Below are positions 36,288-46,925 of a stretch of DNA of 64,000 nt, in pieces. The translations under genes and the position numbers were made by a program. The stretch is from Terana coerulea (taxonomy: Eukaryota; Basidiomycota; Agaricomycetes; Polyporales; Phanerochaetaceae), in NCBI GenBank assembly GCA_024811115.1, contig JAKOGH010000768.1:124001-188000 (forward strand), read 5' to 3'. The stretch's first letter is position 1. Every line of letters starts with the position of its first letter. The notes under the pieces are model-generated. The model was not told the DNA's origin. It saw nothing but the letters and a program-made list of their open reading frames with translations, and ran no database searches.

Positions 36288-37685
36288 ATGTCCCAAGCCG
36301 AACATCTTCCAAAGGTCTTGCTGCCGGCCAGAGAATCACCAACACCACCTCCAAGAGGTCCGCCGAGCGAACTGAACATGTACGAGCAGTTTTGGAAGCA
36401 TAAGCAGCCAATCTTGCAGAAATGCGGTTACATGCTCAGACCGCGGTACCACTCCAGTTGGGACCCACATCAACATCAAAGCGGCTTGTCCGAGCCTCCT
36501 TTGCATGCAGATATTACGAAGTATTGGCACGTGAGTACTTGAGTACCCATTCTCCGGACTGCTGCATATTCGTGTCGTTGAGTCAGGGTACACATAGATA
36601 AAACTCGAGATGATTGACGCTATTCGTATATCTGACAACCCGCCCGTTATCTTAAGCGCGGCACGTAGTGCAGGAGACGAGCTCAAGATCATGACTATGC
36701 TATCAGAACCTGCGCTGAGAATGGATCCTAGATATCATTGTGTACCGTTCCTCGGTTCTTTCGAAGACCCAGACGATGACAGGATTAGTATCTATCTAGT
36801 CTTTCTGTTTTTTCTGCCGTTCGAGGACCACCCTTTGGAGACAGTAGGAGACGCGTTCACGTTCATTGATCAGGCTCTTGAGGTGCGAGTGTAACTGGTA
36901 CCCTGCTAAGCAGACAGTGCAACCCTAACTATTGAACCTCAGGGCTTGGTATTCTTGCATGAGCAACGCATTGCGCATTGGTGCGGTGCTGCTACTATAC
37001 TCTACACTGTGTTCTTACTGTCCATTAGTGACTGCGTAGGAGCGAACTTTGTTATGGACGGCTCCGTGCTCTTCCCACGTGGATGCCATCCCGTCCGCCG
37101 GGATATGCTGTATGATCTCAGCGCATCAGCAGTCAAAGTTCCCAGATCGCAGGTTTCCGTGGAGTACTATTACTCGCACTTCCATAAGGCCGTGCACGTG
37201 GAGCATGGGGCTTCAGCTTCGCAAGTTACAGCGCAAAATGCCCTACTTCCGGACCCCGGTGATAGTTATGCGGCCGCAGTTACTGCAAGCCAGCCATTTG
37301 ATCCCTTCAGAGAGGACATATATAACATTGGACATATGATCGACGACCATTCCTTTGTGGGTTTTTGCGCTCATCACTCTCCCCGTTTGCTCACTCATGT
37401 TGTCGGTAGAAGTACAGAAATATGGAATTTACCTACGCCCTAACGCGTCTGATGATGGCTAAAGACCCGCAGACCAGGCCCACGGCGGCGGAATGCCTGG
37501 AAAAATGGTGTGCCATGCGCGATGCAATCCCACTCTTCCAGCGTATCCGGCGTCTACGCACGCCAGGTTGGAAACCAAGCCTGAAAGATCGCTTCCAGGA
37601 AGGTTGTAGAGTCTTGCATCTGCGTCTTACGTTCGTGTTAGCTCACTGGCTCAGCAAAGCCAGTAAGAGAAATAAAAAAGATTAA
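36288..37685 (+). CDS. FunK-like pseudokinase (catalytic Lys and DFG lost)
   Basis: Exons 36288-36530, 36598-36882, 36943-36980, 37029-37356 and 37410-37685 join in phase to 389 aa, with the same intron positions as the 12.2-kb gene. The fold landmarks are kept: QKCGYMLRPRYHSSWDP, GLVFLHEQRIAH, DCVGANFVMD, FDPFREDIYNIGHM, MMAKDPQTRPTAAECLEKW. The catalytic ones are not: VYLK reads VILS (Ser at about 101), HRD reads HCD (Cys from the spliced TG|T codon, a CGT-to-TGT change) and DFG reads HFH (about 239-241). The frame and splice sites are intact, so it may be a kept pseudokinase and not simply debris. ATP hydrolysis is unlikely; a scaffold or decoy role is an inference. Confidence 0.8.
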
Positions 37686-37753
37686 CCAGATCCGTCCTCC
37701 AGCAATGAGTTATTATACCCTAATATAAAGCTCCGTTGCCATCGGGATCCCTG

Positions 37754-38080
37754 TCAATTGGAGGGTGCCCTTGTCTCGCCAAACACGGTCTGGCAAGGGT
37801 AGAAGTTGCCTTCCTTGTGCCTCCCGATCTCGGCAAAGTGTGTTCTGTGGCTCAAACCTTCAGGGGTTAACTGAAACTCTACGAAAGACTCTGCCATGTT
37901 CGAGCAGCAAATATTGTTGTCGGAGGGGTGGACCGGGTGGTTCGCCGTAAGAATCGTGCCGACGAACATCGGTCCCACTGCGCCACAAAGACGGTAGATA
38001 GACGCCCATAACAGTCTCACGGTTTGCTGAGCGCTCGCAATATTAATGCCGGCGTCAATAAAATACATCCCCTTCGACAT
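37754..38080 (-). CDS. Short hypothetical protein (108 aa)
   Basis: Single open frame starting MSKGMYFIDAGINIASAQQT and ending GETRAPSN. It lies just downstream of the pseudokinase on the opposite strand. No domain recognised. Composition is compatible with a real protein, but nothing else supports it, and flanking minus-strand sequence to 38.6 kb does not extend it convincingly. Confidence 0.25.
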   Translation of the reverse strand: MSKGMYFIDAGINIASAQQTVRLLWASIYRLCGAVGPMFVGTILTANHPVHPSDNNICCSNMAESFVEFQLTPEGLSHRTHFAEIGRHKEGNFYPCQTVFGETRAPSN

Positions 38081-38893
38081 AGGACTCCCAGTGCTGCCAA
38101 CCTCTTCCTACTCGCAATTTTGCCGAAACCAGGTCTTCTCTGCATAGCCATGCATGTTGTATTTGCTTGAGTCGCCGTTACACTTTCGGCGACGTCTCCT
38201 CGCTTGTCTCCTCGCTGTTAGCCACTGTTACTGTGCGACTTGGACGAGCATTTGATATGCGTACATTATGCATGAAGCCGATATTCCCATCATCGTGGTT
38301 GCCCACGAGGCACACGCGAGGCGACTGCTTTGTGCAGCAATCCTATGGTCCGTCGCTGGCAGGCGGTCATCGCAAGTGAGTCCACCGTGTCGGCAGCTTG
38401 AAGGCCTTGACTTGTATTCATCTAGGTGTATCAATTGTTGGAGAAATTTTGATTCTGGTACCCGATTGCCCCAGCCTCTTGCTGCCACCGATCCAAGCTC
38501 CGTGTTCTTGCGTGGTAAAGCGTCATGCGTCATGCACCGTCACCGCACAGGCTGCCTCGTTGTTCTTGTCTTCATCTCGTTCGAACTGCCATTGGCCGTC
38601 GTGAATTAGTTTCCCACAATTTTCTTCTGCGGGAAGGGACTTTCCTTCCCGAACGTAAATGCCCTCGATAGCCCTGAACACAACTGCCAAGGGTCCTTTC
38701 ACGCTTCAACCTCATTGCAAGATCGGACTCCCGTGGTCCGGGTCGTATATCTGCTGTTTGGCGCCTCCCACCCGCCGGGCCACCCGAGAGCAGCCACTGA
38801 CAAACCTGATCCCGAACTGCCTCAAGCCATACCAGAAGATGTATGTTTTCTCCACATTCGCTAGTCATGCTTAGCTGAACTTCTTTTGTGTAG

Positions 38894-40922
38894 GCCCTTC
38901 AAACTCGAGAACGAGCCAACCCTTGTAGCGAGATTATCCCGTATGTCTTCTCTTGAAGCCATGACGTGTACTACATTCTCACTTCTAGTCGTTGCCACAC
39001 ATCAGTGATTGAAGTTCGGGGCCTAAGGGATCGCCATTTTAACCGTACAGTCGACACATTCGCAACGGTAGCGGTGGATGGAGAGCAACAGGTAGAGACG
39101 GAGGTCATCCCCGACTGCCGGAATCCGAGGTGGGCGTTCTCTGAGCCCTTAACCCTGTGAGTGCATGCTACCTTGCTGGCTTGTGATCTGCCCAGGGTGT
39201 ACTTATCGTCCTTCGTTAGTATGGTACACGCTTCGTCGGCAATAAAAGTGACAGTATATCGTCAACGTCGGTCTCGTGCAGTTTTTGGCGACAAGTACCT
39301 TGGTGAAGTCGACGAAAGGCTATTCACTTTTGTCACGAATTGTGAGTTCTCGCACCTTCTCTGAATCTTACCCATATCTGACAATATTTCATAATCTTTC
39401 CAGCAGACATGCCGTTCCCACTGAACACGAGTATGAGCTTGAGTCGGGAAGAAGCGACGATGTTTGTGCAGTTGTCAGTAGATCTTTCGGCCTCCCAGGA
39501 GCAGGTCATGCTCGACCACGCGAACGCAAAGCTGGAACGCACGGCACAGAAAGTTGCCGATGCCTTGGCGACTCCTGCGGCCGAAGCCCTTGGCGCGATA
39601 GGACACGCCCTTGGGAGCTTGGATCACCTAATGCAATTTGCAGACGAAGTTGCCGCTGTGAGTGCTGTGAAATTTCGATCGGGGTTTAAGCACCTATTCA
39701 GACCATCTGCGCCATAGATCCATCCTCTTTGCAAGGTAGCCTGGACCTTGCTATCCTCAGTACATAAGGTGCGTACCACCAGCTAACCAATATCCGAGCA
39801 AGTTAATGACACACGTCTCGCCTAGGCTATCAAGATCCAGCACGCCCAAGATGCAGCTATCAAAGAGCTCGCCGGTCAACTGAGAGAGGCGTTAGCTCAT
39901 GCTAGAGCATGTCGTGACGTCAAGCAAATAATGGGCGCAGCCAATGTTATCCAGGAATTGGCCCGGATCGTCGCTGAAGGTGCATCGCTGATGGACGAGT
40001 GCATGAAGCACAACGCAGTCGGTTTGTCGGCTTCCCGGTTGACAAAAACTCATTTACTAATTGTTCCGCCCTCTTCAGTGCGCGCCGCGAAAAATGCTGC
40101 GGTGAAGACACTACGGAATCGGGTGACGGACTGCAACGCTCGCCTCAAGGCGGCGAGAGAGAATTTGCAGATGGCCCTTATTATTGACATACATCACAAC
40201 GGTAAGTCCACGTCGTGCTACGTCGGAGTCCTCCACTGATGTGTGAGTACGCAGTGGCTGATATCGCGCAACGCGCTCGAGATGCCGCTGTGCCTGCTGC
40301 TACCGCCTTTCCTGAGCGCAGGCCAGATCCAATTCATGATCACACCTCACCGCAGGGACGTCTTTGTGATGGACCTTATGAACCCTGCCGTGAAGCTCCA
40401 TGGCATATCTTCCAACCCGCTATCGCACCTCCGAGAGGCCCATGTCCATCACCACCTCTCACCAGTTCCGTTATGTCCACTCCGCCCAACCCTTCACGCA
40501 GCTGTTCTCCTCCTCCCATGCGCATCGAACCTTGCTGTTCTACCCTCAAAATGGACATACCGACGGCGAGCGAGAACTATCCTCCTACCCTTCCGCGACC
40601 CTTCCCAATGCCATCTCCGACTACCACGATGTCCTCGACATCGTGCTTCTCAATGGACGACGGCCGAACAGCTTCGACTTCGCCTTCGTCATTCTTACCT
40701 ACTCCTTGCGACCAGCCCGACACTGAGCCGTACTTCCCAGGGCACATCTTGACAGACGCGCCGCTCGTTGACGAACCTGAAGACGAGTCATGTTGCGCTG
40801 ACACCACGGGGTGCAAACGGGCGAGGTCGCTTACTCGTCAGAGGCAAGTGCGCCGTGAGGCGCATGGGATGCTCTGGGGTAGCATGCCGACAACTGGAAT
40901 GGGCAGATCTTTCAGCTCATGA
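38894..40922 (+). CDS. C2-helical protein resembling an NLR N-terminal module, without NACHT
   Basis: The C2 domain is clear: VIEVRGLRDRHFNRTVDTFA, VAVDGEQQVETEVIP, NPRWAFSEPL, then after an intron AIKVTVYRQ, FGDKYLGEVD. A helical region follows: ASQEQVMLDHANAKLERTAQ, HPLCKVAWTLLSSVHK, DAAIKELAGQLREALAHARA, VIQELARIVAEGASLMDEC. In Agaricomycete NACHT/STAND proteins a C2 plus this HP...K.AW..LS type helical segment precedes the NACHT domain; that comparison is from memory. Here no Walker motif follows; instead a Pro/Ser/Thr-rich, probably disordered tail of about 200 residues ends MGRSFSS. About seven exons. The 5' end is unresolved: in-phase sequence continues upstream to about 38.64 kb without a good ATG. 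Could be a truncated NLR or an adaptor. Confidence 0.65.
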
Positions 40923-41138
40923 AGCCGTCTATCAGATCTGTTGCGCTGCACCTCGACGAGCTTTTCACGTGAGCTCAACAGGTCGTTGGATATGTGCGGT
41001 GCGATTGTTCCGCGTATGCGTTTAGTTTATATGCAGAATTGCAGTACAAGTATGACTAACATGTAATATACATCTAAGAATCATTATGCGCGATACGTAC
41101 ACAGCAGAACCCCGAACGTCCTACTTAGACTCAGAGCG

Positions 41139-42285
41139 TCACTGCGAGACCTTCTCTGCTGCAAGTCTTCCTGCCTCCTTGAATTGCTCCAACGCCTTCC
41201 AAGCATTGCCCGACGAGACGCTCTCTTGGGCCAGAGCTACACCTTCCTTGAACCCTTTTGCAACTCCGGCTACCACAAGCAGCGCACTGGCGTTGATAAG
41301 CACGAAGTCGAGGACGGGCTTCAGTCGTCCGGGGATATCAGCGCCCGAAGACAATAGCAGCTTGAACGTCTCCGCGTTCTCTTCCGGAGTCCCTCCAGCA
41401 ACCTCCGATAGAGGATGCGCGTCTAGTCCAAAGTCTCTGGGATGTATCGTGCGTTCTGTGATCTGGCCGTTCTTCAGTTCCCAGACATGGGTGTCGCCGG
41501 CGCAGCTAATTTCGTCCAACTTCTCGGCACCGCACACGACGAGTGCACGCTTGACTCCGCCGGATCGAATGCTCTGAGCGTAGGTGTTACCTAGCTCAGG
41601 CTCGGCGACACCGACTACCATGCCTTGCGGGTGCGCTGGGTTGATGAGAGGCCCGAGAACGTTAAACATCGTGCGGAAGGGCAGTGCTTTGCGGTGCGGG
41701 GCTATCATGGCGAGGGCGGGGTGATAGTGGGGTGCAAGGATGAAAGTGAACGGCACTTTGCCGATGGGCATAGGTGTGTCCGGCGTTGGAGGTGTGAAAA
41801 GGCATCCGAGCGATTGGAGCAAGTCCGCAGAGCCTGAAGAGGACGTCGACGCTTTGCTGCCATGCTATCCTGAGCTGTTAGACAGTGTGAATCATGCTAT
41901 AAGACGTGTTACGCACCTTTATCACGCGAGCCCCAGCTCCGGCAGCGACTATAGCAGCGGTAGTGCTCACGTTGAACGTGTTATGCCCATCCCCGCCGGT
42001 CCCGACGATGTCCACCACAAAATCCACATCCGCATTCTCTACAGCTGCTTTCAAAGCTCTGCTCCGCAACACCTCTGCAGCGGCAGCAAGAGACTCAGGT
42101 CTTCGCTCGACACGGTTCACATGCAAAGCAGTGAGAAATGCGCCAATTTGCACAGGGAGAACGGCGTCTGGCGTGAAAACGTGGTCGAGAGCAATGCGGA
42201 GGTCCTCGGGGCTGAAATACTCTGGCTTGTGCACTAGCTTCTGCAACAGAGGCTTGAAGGAGTCCGGCGAGTACTTCGAGACCAT
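41139..42285 (-). CDS. TRP4: Anthranilate phosphoribosyltransferase
   Basis: Transfers phosphoribosyl from PRPP to anthranilate, the second committed step of tryptophan synthesis, in the cytosol. Two exons (complement 41917-42285 and 41139-41864) with a 52-nt intron (GTGCGT...GATAG) give 364 aa, close to yeast Trp4. Visible signatures are [18 protein letters not shown] (the PRPP-binding GTGGD loop at about 95-99), the HGSKAS block at the exon 2 start, and [13 protein letters not shown], which contacts anthranilate. Start chosen at [10 protein letters not shown], although an in-frame ATG lies 18 codons upstream. Divergent from the AP-2 sigma gene with 397 bp between starts. Confidence 0.95.
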
Positions 42286-42682
42286 GATGGGGGGGGAAAG
42301 AGAGGTGAAGGCGGGTGATATATGACTCACGCAAAGCATTCTCCTATACCCGGTCTCTCACAGCCATAGACAAACCCAGAGTGATAGTTGGAATGATACT
42401 GGGGAGTAACATGGTCACCGACGGACCCAGTCAGACCTTCTTGAGCTCCTTGATAATAGGGCCGACTGAAGAAACATCTAGCTGCAAGGTAGGATGATGT
42501 GTGGGTAGAAATCATTCGAGAGAGTAGTAAGTAGGTGCGTTTTCAAGCCAGGTGAAGAGACTGATTGATCAATTGGAGGCCCGCTTACCTTCATTACAAA
42601 TTTCCATTTACCTGGTCAGTAAGCTTCTGAAAGCGCTTCGACGGTGAGCTGACTGTGCGTTTCCAAGGCTTCACCAGAGACC

Positions 42683-43403
42683 ATGATCAGGTTCATCTTG
42701 GTGCAGGTCGGTACGTCTCCAGACGGTAACATTGCCAAGTGCATTGATGCCATGACCATTGCAACAGAATAGGCAAGGGAAGACCCGACTTTCTAAGTGG
42801 TATGTTCCTTACGATGACGACGAGAAGGTAAGTTGCTGGCATCCGTAGACACTCGTAGGAGTCGCTAACCTCTCCTTCAGGTCCGCCTTCGCGGTGAAGT
42901 ACACCGTCTAGTCGCTCCAAGAGACCAGAAGTATCAGTCGAACTTCGTCGAAGTACGTCTACAGCTTACCGACTGCGTCAACTGGGGCTCACCACGCCGT
43001 GTGCGCAGTTTCGCAACCACAAGATTGTGTACAGGAGATACGCAGGCCTGTTCTTCTGCGTATGTGTCGACGCAAATGACAACGAGCTGGCGTACTTGGA
43101 AGCTATTCACTTGTTTGTCGAGGTACTGGGTGTGTCATACCGCTGGTTCTCTCCGAAATAGCATCACTGAGATTCTTCTTGACTACTAGACTCATTCTTC
43201 GACAACGTGTGCGAACTCGACCTCGTATTCAATTTCTACAAGGTATTTCATATTTTTCTCAGCCTCCATACCGCCGAATCTGATCTCACGCGTCCTGTTA
43301 GGTGTATGCCATTCTGGACGAAGTATTCCTCGCCGGAGAAATCGAAGAGACGAGTAAGGATGTAGTACTCGCACGGCTCGAAGAGTTGGAGAAACTGGAG
43401 TGA
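42683..43403 (+). CDS. aps2: AP-2 complex sigma subunit
   Basis: Small chain of the clathrin adaptor AP-2, which helps bind dileucine-type cargo during endocytosis at the plasma membrane. Six exons, 42683-42706, 42768-42827, 42881-42952, 43009-43129, 43190-43242 and 43302-43403, join to exactly 143 aa, the length typical for AP-2 sigma. Nearly every family hallmark is visible: [80 protein letters not shown] and [15 protein letters not shown]. The first exon encodes only 8 residues. No defects. This is a conserved single-copy type gene and a useful anchor for synteny. Confidence 0.97.
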
Positions 43404-45454
43404 CCATGGACTTTTCTTGCTACATGTGTACGTCTCTGAATATTATGCCGGGTTCAAACAAGTTAAATAGCCACAGGTTGTTGGAATGGATTGTACACAT
43501 AGTTCACAGTAGCCAAACGGGGATACTCCTTGGCTTATAAACGCTTCAGTTAGGAGCATCAATATACGAAGTCCGATCCCGTTGTCTGGCCGAGTCCCAG
43601 GCGAAGCTTCTTTCGGAAGCTGTAATTTATTCCGGTGTCGGGGCTGGACTTCGCTCGGTGCCGGAAGGCCCCCTTCTTTGTCTGGACACCCTTGATAGTC
43701 AACTATAAGTTACGAGTTGCATCTCAAAACCTCCGTCACTGGCTTGTGAAGCGGTCTGCCGGAGCTAAGGCGAGCACCTACTCCGGCTTTCTAAGCTTCA
43801 CCATGGCACGGGCGAAGTGGTGGTATGATAGGTGCTGAGATAGAGAACAAGGTGCCTGTTGCCAACTTTCTGGTCTCGCTTGGTGGCTTCCAGCCGATGC
43901 CAGTGCGACGCCCCAAGTCTCTGCCCTACCAAAGCAACGCCAGCGCTCAGAACTCTTTCAGGCTCTTCATGCCCGCGCACTGCCCTGGCGATGCTCACAG
44001 AGCAGTTCGAACAGCCCGAATGGCCACCTCGTTTTCGAGGATCCTAGCCGCTCGCTGGTTATGTAACAAAATTCCCATTCTCCTGGGACCATATGGTGTA
44101 GGACATTGCTCTGGTAAGTTCCGCTCCACTATGTATGTTATTCTTGGTTGTGCGCTCAACCGAACTTAGCAGCTTTTTCGGCGGTGCGCAAGTATTCTCC
44201 GCCGACGCTTTCCTAACGGCGGTTAAAGCCTGCGGTGGTCCAATCAGTCAGAAACAGCCTTTACGTGCGGTGATGTGCATCGGGTATACTTCGACCGTCT
44301 GAAGCGTTACACAATTGAGACTGTTCCCACCTGTCTCCCAGCCGCGGACCTCGAACGCCCGAAGCTTGGTTGGCGATGGCGTAGCTGGTCTTGCTGGTCG
44401 TGTTATCGAGTTTCGCGGGTTCATCGTACGTGTTTGTCATGGCAGCAAGTCTTCTACCAACTGCGGTGACCTTGGACTGCGCTGCATTGCATGGGCAGTT
44501 TGTTAATTGCCTGGGATGTTCTATTTTACCGAGATGACCGATCTACTCACGCACGACTGCCATGTGAGCGCCATGTGCCCGAGGCAGCCAGCCTGCGAAG
44601 ACGGCGGAGTGGTACTTTTAGTGGTATGTCCAGTTCGGTTCTGGCAACCGTAGTCAAAAGCCCCTGACTGGACCGGACAGATGCAGCGTAACGGTCCCCC
44701 GCATACGATGGCAACCGTACACCGGCAAGCAAACTCATTGACTATCCCCCTCGAATCCCCGAGATGAGGCCACATCGGAAGATTCAGGACCTATCCGGCA
44801 CAGGCACCTCAAATGGCACGATAAAGCGGACACCGATGGATGTCGAGGCTAAGTCGTCACACTCTGCCGGGGAGTCCTGCAGTACGGGTCAGGAAGCGTT
44901 CGGAGTAGCTGAGCCCAATCCCAACTCAAACCGTCACGAACTTCCCTCAGGACGCGGAGAAAGGGTAAGGCGTTTGCTCTGTAGAATAGCCCCAAAGGAA
45001 CTAATTTCACACATTCAGGACACCATATTGTTGAACTCTCCCGCTACACAGGATTAGAGCTCTCTTCTTCGCAGACAACTCGGGTATGTCCCAATCTATA
45101 TCAGGGAACTTTTCCTCATGCCGCTCGTTCATAGGTAGCAAGCTTTGCTCGCCGTGTATCGGACGCCTCCAAGATAATCCATACGACTACCAACAGCAGG
45201 TACCGCATTGTTGTAAATGGAATGAAGTGGCGAACGCTTAAAACCCTTCTCCCGAAGTAGATACGAGTGCAATCCGGTGATAAACCCGCCCACTCTATTT
45301 TGCTTCGTACGTCATCACGTATTTAGCTATAGACATTCATTGATGGGGTCCGATTTTTCCAGCTTTCACCCGCGTACTATACTAAGTTGTGGGTGCGGTG
45401 TTACCCAGCGGATCAGAGGTCTGTTTCGCTGCCTACAACGACTCGCTCATTGAC
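43404..45454. other. About 2 kb without a recognised gene
   Basis: Several open frames of 60-115 codons occur on the plus strand (43.8-44.5 kb, 44.76-45.06 kb), but none shows a motif, and splicing them gives no known protein. It may contain a decayed gene plus the promoter of the F-box-like gene. Confidence 0.4.
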
Positions 45455-46697
45455 ATGGTCGTCGATTTTTATGCTCACCGCCACGCGTTGTCTAGGTGCA
45501 CCCGCCGCCGTATGGAACTCTCTCAAGAGGTGTACCATCTCATCGTCAGGAACGTTGCCTCTCGCGCTGAACTCGCTACTCTTTGCACCGTCTCGAAACG
45601 ATTCCGGAAGGAGGCAGAACGCGCTCTGTACAACACTCTACATCTGCGCGACTCCTCGTGTACCATTGCAGTATGTCGCATCCTGGGCAGCACCCCACGG
45701 CTGTCCTCGCTGGTCGAAGCCCTGTCCATCTTCGTTGCAGATGAGGACTCGGACGACGAAGTATCCCACGAAACCCCACATCTTCCTGACAACTTCTGGG
45801 AAGTTGTCGCTTCCGCTCTTCGCCAGCTCTCTCGGCTCCGCTTCCTCAACGTGCACTTCGAGCAGATCAATGACACGGCTCAGGCATGGATACTGGCTGG
45901 CTGCAAATTCCAACTCCAGACGTTTCACTGCGACTTCGAATGGGATAGACACCTTGTCTCATTCCTGCGGACGCAACGCAACATCACCGACCTCTGCCTT
46001 GCCGACTTCCGTAAAGACGTCGTCGTTGATGTCCGCGCAACCCCGCGGTTGTCCCAAACTCCCTCACTGCCGAAGCTCTCGATATTGGAGTGCACGTTCG
46101 ATGAGGCAGCCGTGGCTCTCGTCCCTGGGCGCCCCATCACACGCGTCAAGACATGCCTTTCGCAGACCGACGATGAAGAGAAGAGCACAGAGCTGCACGA
46201 GCTGCTGGAGAAGCTTCGGGCGTCTCGAAAAGCGCTTCGCGCTCTTGACCTCGCGGACGAGTCATATACCGCAGAGTTTACTATGGAGCTCCTGAGTGCC
46301 ATGAGCGTTCCGTTCTCGACGCTGGTCGACCTACGCTATCTTGGAACGCTGGTCCTACCCGTTGACGGCAAAGAGGTTCGTCTCCATGTCGCAATCTCCT
46401 CAGAGTGTCTCTGTAACCCCGGGCTTGTGCTTTCTGTGGCAGAGGGTGGAGTTCTACCGCCATCTCATGCGCTTCTCCAGGCTCCGCTGTGTCGAGTTCG
46501 AAGTCTCCGAATGGGAGCCAGCTCCTGTTACAACGGCGGCTTTACGAGCTCTGACATACGAGCTTCGCATCTACTGCCCCTCGATAACTCGGATCATCTT
46601 CGTGTATGAGTTCGACAGAGCCGTTATGCAGGTGGTGGAAGGAGTGTGTGTGTTGGATCCTGACGCAGGCGCAGATACGCTGTGGAGAGAGGTGTAA
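45455..46697 (+). CDS. F-box-like protein
   Basis: Two exons, 45455-46375 and 46443-46697, with intron GTTCGT...GGCAG, phase 0. The N-terminus reads MELSQEVYHLIVRNV, then ELATLCTVSKRFRKEAERAL and YNTLHLRD, the pattern of Agaricomycete F-box-like domains that dock on Skp1 in SCF ubiquitin ligases. The rest is a leucine-rich, LRR-like region (LSRLRFLNVHFEQI, ALRALDLADES, FSRLRCVEFEV), ending ADTLWREV. About 391 aa. An alternative ATG at 45512 starts right at the F-box-like motif and is equally possible. This family is hugely expanded in mushrooms; the target is unknown. Convergent with the ThDP enzyme gene. Confidence 0.85.
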
Positions 46698-46925
46698 TGA
46701 AAAGGTATGATCAGCCTTTTGCATCTCCACCGCTCCTCCCTGACTATGCGTTCCCAGAATTAGCAATGTCTAATACAGCTGCCGACGATTACTGTATCCA
46801 TAGTCTGACAGGACGCTCTTCACCAAGTGTGTTCTGAAGTCGTTGTATATGATACATTCCTGCTGGACATCGCCTAATACTATGAAATACTATCATATTC
46901 TGCACTATTCAGGCTCGTACTCGGT

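Noticed and set aside
40215..40922. Proline/serine-rich frame as a separate gene
   Set aside because: It joins in phase to the upstream C2-helical exons through a normal intron, so it is treated as that protein's tail. Overlapping frames in the same place are shadows.
43635..45057. Plus-strand frames of 60-115 codons between APS2 and the F-box-like gene
   Set aside because: No motif, and attempts to splice them gave nothing coherent.
45387..46295. 302-codon frame overlapping the F-box-like gene in another frame
   Set aside because: Ser/Arg/Thr-rich shadow of the true coding frame, with no ATG start and no domain.
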